Shown here piece after piece: positions 15,725 through 23,464 of a stretch of DNA of 34,059 nucleotides (position 1 is its first letter; each line of letters begins with the position of its first letter). Source of the stretch: Candidatus Neomarinimicrobiota bacterium (lineage in GTDB: Bacteria > Fidelibacterota > SORT01); assembly GCA_022567655.1 (NCBI GenBank), contig JADFGO010000013.1, forward strand, positions 1 to 34,059, written 5' to 3'. Position numbers and translations under genes: made by a program. The notes beneath the pieces were generated by a model that saw only the letters and a program-made list of their open reading frames with translations, made no database searches and was not told the DNA's origin.

Positions 15725-17096
15725 CACTGAACGAGTAATAATAATTGATGATGAAGTAGAAGTCGTATCCAGCCTCGTCGATCTTTTGAAAAGCAGCGGG
15801 ATTGAGGTTGAAGGGGAAACGGATTCTGAAAAATTTATCAAAAGGCTCGATGAAGAGCATTTTGATGTTATCGTCACGGATTTTAAGATGCCCCGAGTCT
15901 CAGGTCTTGATATTGCCCGCAAGGTGAACAAGGAGCGTTATGAGAGTGACGTAATAATAATCACCGGTTACGGGACGATGGATTTGGCAATACAATCGTT
16001 AAAACAGAATGTTTATGATTTCATACTGAAGCCTTTTAAGTACGAGGAGCTTATCCATACGATAGAGCTGGCGTTCGAAAGAAGAAGGTTAATAAATGAA
16101 ATCAAACAACTCTCTATAGAACGTGAAAAACATTTAAAAGAGTTGTCTACCTTGTATGACATCAATGACATCGTCGTAAATTCATCGAGCCGTGATGCTG
16201 TCTTGAGTTTTGCGAAAGATACACTCAGCATCGGAATAGGAATAAATTCCGCAGGGATTCTCTTGAATTCTAATGGATCCAACATTTACACACCTGCAAG
16301 GGGAGTCGGTGATTTTGAGAAGACCTTTCCGGATTTGTCAATAGACACAAACGACGAGAAGTTAATGACACTGATTAAAGGTAAAGGAATTGCCGAAATA
16401 GACGATCTCTCGATGCTCAATCATAGCTCTTATGATAGGAACGTAACCGATAACAGTAAGGTTTGGCTGATTCCAATGAATGTCAGTTCGCGGTTAGCAG
16501 GATTTATTTGCGTAGTTACCGATTCGAGTGAGGGACCCCTTTCTACCGAAAAACAGAAGCTATTAAGAGTTCTCGCAAACCAACTCGGTCCGCAACTAAG
16601 AATTATCGAAGAAGAAAACCGCATACCCTCTTATAGACAGGGTACTCTGGTTCGATTGAAAAAACGAATGAAGAAGTCAACGCAAATCGTTGATGCGTAT
16701 GGTGGGTCAGTAGCATTCGTTTTTTTCAGAGTAATTTTAAACTCCGATTCCCGTTTATCGGGTGAGACATTTTTAAAGGGTATGGAAACTTTAGGTTCTT
16801 TGATCCAGGAAAAAATTAATGAAAACGATGATCTGATGCAGATAGGTATAGACGCATTCTTAACATCATTATACGGAAGAAGTAAAATTGAAACTGAGCT
16901 TGTCGCGAACAGTATGAGCTATGATTTCCAATCAATATTGTCGGAATCCGTATCAAAAGAGATGGTGATAAATGTAAGCTCCACCTCGTATCCTGAGGAC
17001 GCCGATGATGTAATGCGCTTATATCATCAGCTGGTACATGAATACTCCTCATTTATAAATCAACCAACAATAAAGAAACAGAGACATGAGAATTAA
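15708..17096 (+). CDS. Response regulator REC-GAF with degenerate GGDEF domain
   Basis: The receiver (~8-125) has acceptor D58 in VIVTDFKMP and an ILKPF lysine motif. A coiled linker leads to a GAF-like region (~160-305). The C-terminal ~320-455 keeps the outline of a GGDEF cyclase, ending in VSSTSYPEDADDVMRLYHQL, the usual last strand and helix. The signature, however, is GIDAF at residues 380-384 instead of GG(D/E)EF, so it is probably not a diguanylate cyclase; it may bind nucleotide or act as a dimer scaffold. The GGDEF assignment is my own fold-pattern reading. The TTG start lies inside fapA, and its stop overlaps the next ATG by one base (TAATG), so the three genes are translationally coupled. 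Confidence 0.8.
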   Translation: MSTENNTERVIIIDDEVEVVSSLVDLLKSSGIEVEGETDSEKFIKRLDEEHFDVIVTDFKMPRVSGLDIARKVNKERYESDVIIITGYGTMDLAIQSLKQNVYDFILKPFKYEELIHTIELAFERRRLINEIKQLSIEREKHLKELSTLYDINDIVVNSSSRDAVLSFAKDTLSIGIGINSAGILLNSNGSNIYTPARGVGDFEKTFPDLSIDTNDEKLMTLIKGKGIAEIDDLSMLNHSSYDRNVTDNSKVWLIPMNVSSRLAGFICVVTDSSEGPLSTEKQKLLRVLANQLGPQLRIIEEENRIPSYRQGTLVRLKKRMKKSTQIVDAYGGSVAFVFFRVILNSDSRLSGETFLKGMETLGSLIQEKINENDDLMQIGIDAFLTSLYGRSKIETELVANSMSYDFQSILSESVSKEMVINVSSTSYPEDADDVMRLYHQLVHEYSSFINQPTIKKQRHEN

Positions 17097-18448
17097 TGAG
17101 AAAAAGAGAAATTTTGGTAGTAGATGATGAACCAAAAATCGGTCATTACCTTACAAAAGCATTAAATATAAAAAATTATCAAGTTCAAGTGGCTTCCCGC
17201 GGCAGCGAGGCATTAGAGATACTCAAGAAAAAATCGGTAGATTTGGTTATTACAGACCTTAAAATGCCAGAGATGACCGGATTGGATCTTTTAAAGAAAA
17301 TAAAAATGGAATCACCGCCTGTGGGAGTAATAGTAATGAGCGGTTACGGGACTATCGAAGAAGCGGTGGAGTCAATTAAATTTGGCGCATTCGACTTCAT
17401 TACAAAGCCGTTTACCATAAAAAAAATCTCGGAATTGACTAACAATTACTTTAAGTCGTATCAGGACAAGACGATTAATTCATTTAATACAGGTGACAAC
17501 CATTACGGTGATATGCTCGGGCGAAGCGACGCTATGAAGGAGATTTTTAATACTATAGACCACATAGCCCATACAGACGTTACTGTCTTTATTCAGGGGC
17601 CGACGGGAACCGGAAAAGAGATGGTGGCCAACGCACTGCAAGAAAGAAGTAAATTAAAAGATAAACCATACGTAAGAGTAAATTGCGCGGCATTGCCTGC
17701 CGGTCTTATGGAAAGTGAACTCTTTGGGCACGTAAGAGGTGCATTTACCGGAGCCGTGAAAGACAGAAAAGGAATGTTCGAACTTGCAAACGGGGGTACC
17801 ATTTTATTGGATGAAATAAGTGAAATGGAATTGGCGCTCCAGGCAAAGTTGCTTCGTGTGCTTCAAACAGGTGAAATCCAGCGTGTGGGCGACGAAAATT
17901 TCAAAAAGGTAAAAGTGAGGGTCATAGCCACTACTAATCGAAATATCGAGGATGAGATCAATGATGGTAACTTCAGGGAAGACTTATTTTATAGGTTGAA
18001 TGTCGTCCCGATATTTCTGCCGTCATTAAGTGAAAGGAAGGAGGACATACCCCTGTTAGCACATTATTTTGTCAGAAGAGTGGCGAGTAAATATGGCAAA
18101 CCCGAACTGCGTCTTTCGGAAGATTCTATCAAGACACTACTATCAATGGACTTCCCGGGTAATGTCAGGGAGTTGGAGAATAAGCTGGAACGAGCGGTTG
18201 TCCTGTCCAAAAATGATGAGTTATCGCCTGAGGATGTGCTTGAAGCGCTCGACGGTCGAGTAAGGGAGAAGAAACGCACACAGAATTCTTTTACTACCGG
18301 CACTATCGAAGGAGCGGAAAGAGAACTGATCTTAAACTCACTAAACTTCAACAACGGGAATAGATCCAAGACGGCAAAGGAACTGGGCATTACCGCCCGG
18401 ACGCTGCGTAATAAGATTAATCGGTACAGAAAAGAAGGCGTTCTCTAA
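17096..18448 (+). CDS. Sigma-54-dependent activator, probable flagellar master regulator
   Basis: This 450-aa NtrC-type protein has a receiver with D54 (VITDLKMPEM), an AAA+ domain with Walker A GPTGTGKE from residue 168, the GAFTGA loop at 215-220, Walker B GGTILLDEISEME, and a Fis-type helix-turn-helix at the end (NGNRSKTAKELGITARTLRNKI). It is the third gene of the fapA operon, and flgB follows after 198 nt. Sigma-54 promoters precede its own operon, flgB and flgD, so it most likely turns on flagellar genes as FlgR, FleQ or FleR do elsewhere, and may activate itself. Which kinase phosphorylates it is not visible here. Confidence 0.9.
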   Translation: MRKREILVVDDEPKIGHYLTKALNIKNYQVQVASRGSEALEILKKKSVDLVITDLKMPEMTGLDLLKKIKMESPPVGVIVMSGYGTIEEAVESIKFGAFDFITKPFTIKKISELTNNYFKSYQDKTINSFNTGDNHYGDMLGRSDAMKEIFNTIDHIAHTDVTVFIQGPTGTGKEMVANALQERSKLKDKPYVRVNCAALPAGLMESELFGHVRGAFTGAVKDRKGMFELANGGTILLDEISEMELALQAKLLRVLQTGEIQRVGDENFKKVKVRVIATTNRNIEDEINDGNFREDLFYRLNVVPIFLPSLSERKEDIPLLAHYFVRRVASKYGKPELRLSEDSIKTLLSMDFPGNVRELENKLERAVVLSKNDELSPEDVLEALDGRVREKKRTQNSFTTGTIEGAERELILNSLNFNNGNRSKTAKELGITARTLRNKINRYRKEGVL

Positions 18449-18463
18449 AATAATCAAGTCTTT

Positions 18464-18479
18464 GGGGAAGTTTTTCCCC
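18464..18479. terminator. GGGGAA/TTCCCC hairpin between the activator and flgB
   Basis: GGGGAA-GTTT-TTCCCC is a perfect 6-bp stem with a 4-nt loop, 16 nt after the activator stop. No T-run follows at once (ATTTTTCC comes 12 nt later). It may end the fapA operon, or be an activator site about 140 nt upstream of the flgB start site. Confidence 0.4.
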
Positions 18480-18600
18480 TGTACAAGGCAAATTTTTCCT
18501 ACTCGATGAATTAGATTCTGTTCAAAAAGAGAGATCCACAAATCTCTTAAACAATTAAATATCAACCAGATAGAAACTCTTGGTTATGCACAGATATTTG

Positions 18601-18616
18601 TGGCATACTAATTGTA
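18601..18616 (+). promoter_or_regulatory. Sigma-54-like promoter of the flagellar operon (variant -12)
   Basis: TGGCATACTAATTGTA is almost the same sequence as the fapA promoter at 14199, with identical spacing, but the -12 dinucleotide is GT instead of GC. Expected start near 18627, 20 nt before flgB; the flgB ribosome site GGAG follows. Confidence 0.6.
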
Positions 18617-18646
18617 ATCATTGATTTCGATGGAATGGAGACTTGA

Positions 18647-19060
18647 ATGATTAACGATATTATCGGTAATAAGACACTAATACCCATTCTAAAAAAAATC
18701 CTTGATTTAGGAGCTGTCAGGCACCGGGTTATCGCACAGAACATTGCGAACGTATCTACGAACGGCTACCGGAAAAAATCAGTAGATTTCGAGGAAAGTT
18801 TACAATCTCTATTACAGATGCATCGAGAGGGATCAATGACGGAAGCCGGAGATTTTGATGACATGGAAAACGCGGCTGTAGTTGATTTTAAGATAGTCGA
18901 GTCCAGCAAAAAACCCGATGCCGGCGCACCCAACAATGTAAATATAAATGAGGAAATGGCTGATTTGGCAAGAAACCATTTGTATTACAAGTTTGCGGTG
19001 AATATGATGAGAAGGCAGCTTGCCAGTCTCAAATCAAGTATAACAGGAAGGGTAAGGTAG
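18647..19060 (+). CDS. flgB: Flagellar proximal rod protein FlgB
   Basis: FlgB forms part of the proximal rod that crosses the periplasm. At 137 aa it has the rod-protein N-terminus (HRVIAQNIANVSTNGYRKKSVDFEESL, ~27-53) and the C-terminal helical segment NINEEMADLARNHLYYKFAVNMMRRQLASLKSSI, which gives its coiled-coil packing. There is no signal peptide, as expected for a substrate of the flagellar export system. The ATG has GGAG 6 nt upstream. It is the first gene of the cluster, 3 nt before flgC. Confidence 0.95.
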   Translation: MINDIIGNKTLIPILKKILDLGAVRHRVIAQNIANVSTNGYRKKSVDFEESLQSLLQMHREGSMTEAGDFDDMENAAVVDFKIVESSKKPDAGAPNNVNINEEMADLARNHLYYKFAVNMMRRQLASLKSSITGRVR

Positions 19061-19062
19061 TT

Positions 19063-19518
19063 ATGCCGAGGTTAAGCGGAATATTCGGAGCTCTCGGTAT
19101 CAGTGCAAGCGGTATGACCGCTCAAAGGGCAAGGATAGATGCAATATCCTCGAACGTCGCAAATATTCACACAACCAGGGTTGAAGGCGGGTCTTACTAC
19201 AAGAGGCAAACTGTAATACTTAAGGAAAAAAAGAATGCCTCGGACTTTAGCAGTCTTCTCATTAGCGAATTAGGATCAAACTTCGGCAAAGAGTTTTCAG
19301 GCGTTGAAGTTCTGAGCATTCAAAGGATTAACGAATCCCCGAAACTGATATATGAGCCCGATCATCCGGACGCAGACGAAGAGGGAATGGTGAGTTATCC
19401 AAATATTAATATTATCGAAGAAATGGTAAACATGATTATGTCGTCGAGAGCATTTGAAGCGAATCTGACGGTATTTAATACAGCTAAAGAGATGATATCG
19501 CAATCCCTGGAAATTTAG
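19063..19518 (+). CDS. flgC: Flagellar proximal rod protein FlgC
   Basis: This 151-aa rod protein has the conserved N-terminal FlgC motif (ALGISASGMTAQRARIDAISSNVANIHTTR) and the C-terminal INIIEEMVNMIMSSRAFEANLTVFNTAKEMI, shared by the axial rod and hook family. The YPNIN motif before the C-terminal helix is typical of FlgC. It is exported through the flagellar apparatus and has no signal peptide. It follows flgB by 2 nt and precedes an unknown small gene. Confidence 0.95.
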   Translation: MPRLSGIFGALGISASGMTAQRARIDAISSNVANIHTTRVEGGSYYKRQTVILKEKKNASDFSSLLISELGSNFGKEFSGVEVLSIQRINESPKLIYEPDHPDADEEGMVSYPNINIIEEMVNMIMSSRAFEANLTVFNTAKEMISQSLEI

Positions 19519-19533
19519 GAGAACTGTTATACA

Positions 19534-19860
19534 ATGAAAATTAATCCTATTGCAGCACAATATTTAAAACTAAGCTCGAACGCAATTTCGCTTTATAAGC
19601 CGGATCAAACTTCGGAGAGTCCGGAAAGCCCGGAAGAAAATCCTGCGAAAAAAAACAGTCCTCTTCACACTAAATCGGCCAGCAGTGATCCAACTTCAAG
19701 TAACAGCATTTTAAGGGAATTATTAAGCGCCGATGAGCAGAGTTCCATAAAAAAACTATTCGGCTCCGATGCGTTACTGAAAGTCAAAAGCTTGATTGAT
19801 AATAATGAAGAAAAAATCAGTGATCTGCCAAGAGGCATGCTTGTAAACATCAAGATTTGA
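19534..19860 (+). CDS. Small unknown protein in the flagellar operon (between flgC and fliE)
   Basis: I do not recognise this 108-aa protein with confidence. It has a polar, Ser/Pro/Lys-rich middle (~24-60, probably disordered), a short helical part ELLSADEQSSIKKLFGSDAL and a C-terminal GMLVNIKI. The LLS..EQ...KKLFG pattern recalls small uncharacterised proteins coded next to rod genes in some other phyla, and the N-terminus MKINPI recalls anti-sigma FlgM, but its C-terminus does not match FlgM. The ribosome site AGGAG is 11 nt before ATG 19534. fliE follows after 12 nt. Its position suggests a rod or early assembly role. Confidence 0.75.
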   Translation: MKINPIAAQYLKLSSNAISLYKPDQTSESPESPEENPAKKNSPLHTKSASSDPTSSNSILRELLSADEQSSIKKLFGSDALLKVKSLIDNNEEKISDLPRGMLVNIKI

Positions 19861-19872
19861 TTTACGCATTCG

Positions 19873-20166
19873 ATGAAATCAATAGATCAAATAAGACACG
19901 TAATACCGGGAATAAAGCTTCCTGCAAAGATAAGTCATGATCAAAAAACCGGCAGCGGAATTTCATTTAGCAGCTTTCTCGGAGAGGTGAATGCGGCACA
20001 AAAAGCCGCCGGAGAAAAAATAATCGGCGTTGTGAGCGGAGAAGTCGAAGATCTGCATGATGCCATGATAGCCGTAGAAAAGGCTGGGCTGAGCTTTCAG
20101 ATATTGTTGGAGTTTAGAAATAAGCTTATGGAAACATATCAAGAAATAATGCGAATGCGTTTTTAA
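19873..20166 (+). CDS. fliE: Flagellar MS ring-rod junction protein FliE
   Basis: FliE joins the MS ring to the rod and is the first export substrate. At 97 aa it is the usual size. The N-terminal half is polar with ISFSSFLGEVNAAQKAAG, and the C-terminal end has the diagnostic VEDLHDAMIAVEKAGLSFQILLEFRNKLMETYQEIMRMRF. It sits between the unknown gene and fliF as in most flagellar operons. The ATG at 19873 has only a weak ribosome site, so coupling to the upstream gene is possible. Confidence 0.95.
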   Translation: MKSIDQIRHVIPGIKLPAKISHDQKTGSGISFSSFLGEVNAAQKAAGEKIIGVVSGEVEDLHDAMIAVEKAGLSFQILLEFRNKLMETYQEIMRMRF

Positions 20167-20184
20167 TTTATAGGAGAATGAATT

Positions 20185-21750
20185 TTGGCTGAACAATTCG
20201 GAAACATATTTTCCGGTCTTTCGGGTGTCTTCTGGCAGATGACCGCTCGTCAAAAAGCGGAATTGCTGATGATAACGATCCTGACCATAACAGCCCTTGT
20301 GCTTGTGGCGTGGTGGGCTGGTCAAACGGAGTATGAGGTTCTATTCTATGAAATGGCAGCAAGCGATGTAGGCTCCATTGTAAACAAATTAAAAGAGAAT
20401 GATATCAGCTATAAGATCGACCAGGGCGGAACCAGGATTCTTGTTCCTACCAAAATGGTTCAGGAATTAAGGATCGACTTTGCTCAACAAGGGTTCCCCG
20501 AGTCAGGTCTCGTAGGATACGAAATATTCGATCAGTCAAATTTAGGGATGTCAAATTTTGTCCAAAAAATAAATTACAGAAGAGCTCTTGAAGGTGAATT
20601 AGCCCGTACTCTGATTCATATGACCGAAATAAAAAATGCGAGAGTTCATATTGTTATACCCGAAGAAAAGTTGTTCAAAGAAGACAAACAATCCCCTTCG
20701 GCTGCGGTGATATTGACCTTAGCGCGTTCCAATAGCCTGTCGCAAAGTCAAATTAAAGGAGTAGCGCGACTTATCGCCAGCAGCGTTGAGGGGTTGCGGT
20801 CTGATCAAATAACGATAGTGGACTCACACGGCAACGTGCTTTCAAAAGGTGAAGAATCGGGTGAACTATTAGCGAGTACGGGAAATCAATTGGAAATCCA
20901 GATGGCTGTGGAGACAGAGCTGATGAAAAAATCACAAGCGATGTTAGAAAGCGTAGTAGGAGTCAATAATTCCATAGTCAGAGTGAATGTCGAGCTTGAT
21001 TTCGAGAGCATCCAGAAGACAAGCGAATCGTACGATCCGGACGGGCAGGTGATCAGAAGCGAACAGTTCACGACTACGGCGTCAACCGCAACCGATACAT
21101 CTCAATCGAGTAAAGAGACGAGTACGACAAAGTATGAAATAAATAGAACCGTCGAAACTGTGATGAATTCCGGAGGAGGAATAAAAAGGATGACTATTGC
21201 CGTACTCGTTAACGGCAAATATGTCGAATACGATGATCCCGATGGCGGAGAGAAACCAGTGATAAAGTATGAACCTCGCACCCCGAAAGAAATCACCAAT
21301 CTGACGAATATAGTGAAGACCGCCGTAGGATTTGATGAGGAGAGAGGTGATAAAATCGAAGTTATCGGTATGCAATTTGAAAATTCAGGATTGCTCGCAA
21401 ATCTTGAAACATCAGAGGACGATGGTTTCCAACTCGATTACATGAATCTCGCAAAAAACGCCGGCATGGTATTAGTCGCTTTGGCAGCTCTTTTCATACT
21501 GCGTTCGATGTCCAAAAAAGCGGGTCCAATAAGAATGACTTCATCCGGTCAGTCTAATTACGCTTCTTTGAGTGCAGCGAACGTTGGTACGATAGCTCTG
21601 CCCAATGAATCCGACCTACCGAAATTAGGGGAATCGGTGCTGCCCGAAGCTATGGAGCGGACGAAAATACATAATCAGATTGAGAGATATTCAAAAGAAA
21701 AATCTTCAGAAGCCACCAGTTTACTGAGAAGTTGGCTTATGGAGGATTGA
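20185..21750 (+). CDS. fliF: Flagellar MS-ring protein FliF
   Basis: FliF forms the ring in the inner membrane on which the flagellum is built. At 521 aa it is at the short end of the normal range. A transmembrane helix lies at ~28-48 (ITILTITALVLVAWW), then the YscJ-like ring domains (EYEVLFYEMAASDVGSIVNKLKENDI; the VHIVIPEEKLF strand), a ring domain ending in KIEVIGMQF, a second transmembrane helix (~430-450) and a C-terminal tail ending RSWLMED that binds FliG. The TTG start at 20185 has TAGGAG about 9 nt upstream. fliG follows after 3 nt. Confidence 0.96.
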   Translation: MAEQFGNIFSGLSGVFWQMTARQKAELLMITILTITALVLVAWWAGQTEYEVLFYEMAASDVGSIVNKLKENDISYKIDQGGTRILVPTKMVQELRIDFAQQGFPESGLVGYEIFDQSNLGMSNFVQKINYRRALEGELARTLIHMTEIKNARVHIVIPEEKLFKEDKQSPSAAVILTLARSNSLSQSQIKGVARLIASSVEGLRSDQITIVDSHGNVLSKGEESGELLASTGNQLEIQMAVETELMKKSQAMLESVVGVNNSIVRVNVELDFESIQKTSESYDPDGQVIRSEQFTTTASTATDTSQSSKETSTTKYEINRTVETVMNSGGGIKRMTIAVLVNGKYVEYDDPDGGEKPVIKYEPRTPKEITNLTNIVKTAVGFDEERGDKIEVIGMQFENSGLLANLETSEDDGFQLDYMNLAKNAGMVLVALAALFILRSMSKKAGPIRMTSSGQSNYASLSAANVGTIALPNESDLPKLGESVLPEAMERTKIHNQIERYSKEKSSEATSLLRSWLMED

Positions 21751-21753
21751 TAA

Positions 21754-22782
21754 TTGCCCGGAATTTCTAATTCAGGTACATCGGCGCTCAACCTTTCGGG
21801 CTTGAGAAAGGCAGCTATACTCTTAGTTGCTATGGGTGAAGAAGCTTCTTCACACATATTTAAAAATCTGAGCGATTCTGAAATAGAATTGCTCACGAAA
21901 GAGATATCTATTCTAAACAACATTCAGGCTAACGTAATCTCCAACGTAACTGAAGAATTTTATAACATGGTCTTGGCACAGAATTACATCGCCGCCGGTG
22001 GGCCAAAATACGCAAAAAGAATTCTCGAAAAGGCACTTGATAAAGAAAAGGCGAAAGAAGTTCTTAAGAAGGTCCAGAGATCTTTAGAAGTCAAAGGATT
22101 TAATATCCTGAAGGACGTTGATTCAAACCAGTTGTTGGCATTTATTCAAAAAGAACACCCTCAAACGATAGCTCTCGTACTCACACAGATCGAAATAGAA
22201 CAGGCATCAAGTATATTAGCTGACCTGCCGGCGGAACTGAGGAAAGACGTTGTGCATAGGTTTGCTACAATGGATACAGTACCGCAGGATATGGTCACGG
22301 AGATCGAAAAAATACTTGAATCCCGGATTGATTTTGGCCAGGGAGGTCATAAGCTGGGCGGGGTTAAGGCTACAGCCGAGATATTGAATATGGTTGGCAG
22401 GTCTGTCGAGAAAAATATCCTTGAAGGGTTAAGCAAATTCGATCCGGAGCTAGCCACAGAGATAAAGAATTTGATGTTCGTCTTCGAGGATATTCTGATA
22501 TTAGACGATAGGTCGATACAAAGAGTGTTGAAAGAAATCGACAGCAAAGAACTCTCACTCGCCCTCAAAGCTGTCAGCGATGAGGTGAAGGAAAAAATTC
22601 TTTCCAACATGTCCGAGAGAGCTTCTCAAATGGTGATTGAGGAGATGGACTATCTCGGTCCGGTAAGACTCAGGGAAGTCGAAGAGGCACAACAGAGAAT
22701 TGTCGAATCGATTCGGATGCTTGAGGATGAAGGAGAGATCGTGATACTAATGGCTTCAAAGGGTGAAGAATTAGTTGTATAG
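21754..22782 (+). CDS. fliG: Flagellar motor switch protein FliG
   Basis: FliG is the rotor part that receives torque from MotA. At 342 aa it is the normal length. Visible parts are an N-terminal FliF-binding domain (LSGLRKAAILLVAMGEEASSHIFKNLSDSEIE), the middle EHPQTIALVLTQIEIEQASSILADLP with the EHPQ motif, and the C-terminal charged torque helix (DDRSIQRVLKEIDSKELSLALKAVSDEVKEKILSNMSERA). The TTG start at 21754 has GGAGG in the fliF 3' end as ribosome site. The stop lies within the start of fliH. Confidence 0.97.
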   Translation: MPGISNSGTSALNLSGLRKAAILLVAMGEEASSHIFKNLSDSEIELLTKEISILNNIQANVISNVTEEFYNMVLAQNYIAAGGPKYAKRILEKALDKEKAKEVLKKVQRSLEVKGFNILKDVDSNQLLAFIQKEHPQTIALVLTQIEIEQASSILADLPAELRKDVVHRFATMDTVPQDMVTEIEKILESRIDFGQGGHKLGGVKATAEILNMVGRSVEKNILEGLSKFDPELATEIKNLMFVFEDILILDDRSIQRVLKEIDSKELSLALKAVSDEVKEKILSNMSERASQMVIEEMDYLGPVRLREVEEAQQRIVESIRMLEDEGEIVILMASKGEELVV

Positions 22783-23464
22783 CACCATCATTAAGTCGAC
22801 GGCTACGAAGGATAGCGTCCGGCGGCTGTCGAGACGAGCCAGATCCGACAAAGGGGAATTCACCGATCCAATAGAGGAGATGGATTCTGTTATAGCCGAG
22901 GGCGGCTACATGTGGAAGCTCTGGTCTGAAGTCAAAGAACAAATTCAACAGATGGTTGATTCAGCGAAGGATGGTGGATTTAAAGAGGGCAAAGATGCCG
23001 GATTCTCTGAGTTAAAGGATCAAATGAATGAATTTAATGAAATGGTGTTAACATTTAAGGCGGGTACACTGAGTTTCTTCGAGGAAACCGAGAAGTTTGT
23101 ATTGCGCATGTCCATCAAGATCGCTGAGAAAATTCTTCAGAAGAAGTTTGTTGAAGAAGATGACTTCACACTTACTATAGTTCAAAATGCGCTGAAAACA
23201 GTGCGGGATAGTATAAATTTATTCATCAGGGTTAATCCGGACGATTACGAATTTATTAAAAGTATGGACTCGCAGTTATCCTCAGAGAGTTCGAATGTCA
23301 AAATTTCCGGCGATGAAGAAATTGAGAGAGGGGGGTGTAAAATAGAATCTGATTGGGGGCTGGTCGACGCCCGGATCGATACTCAGCTGGAAAAAATCTA
23401 TTCTGAACTCGTTAAACCGAAAAACAAAGAACCGGCTTCTATCGATGACAGCGATACTGGATAA
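22775..23464 (+). CDS. fliH: Flagellar export ATPase regulator FliH
   Basis: FliH binds and restrains the FliI ATPase and links it to the C ring. At 229 aa it has a polar N-terminus, a GFKEGKDAGF segment (~72-81) that is a short form of the GxxxG repeat of FliH, and a C-terminal HrpE/YscL-like domain with VLRMSIKIAEKILQKKF and FIRVNPDDYEFIKS, ending GCKIESDWGLVDARIDTQLEKI. The TTG at 22775 overlaps the fliG end by 8 nt, and fliI starts within its 3' end by 20 nt, so translation is coupled. Confidence 0.92.
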   Translation: MYSTIIKSTATKDSVRRLSRRARSDKGEFTDPIEEMDSVIAEGGYMWKLWSEVKEQIQQMVDSAKDGGFKEGKDAGFSELKDQMNEFNEMVLTFKAGTLSFFEETEKFVLRMSIKIAEKILQKKFVEEDDFTLTIVQNALKTVRDSINLFIRVNPDDYEFIKSMDSQLSSESSNVKISGDEEIERGGCKIESDWGLVDARIDTQLEKIYSELVKPKNKEPASIDDSDTG

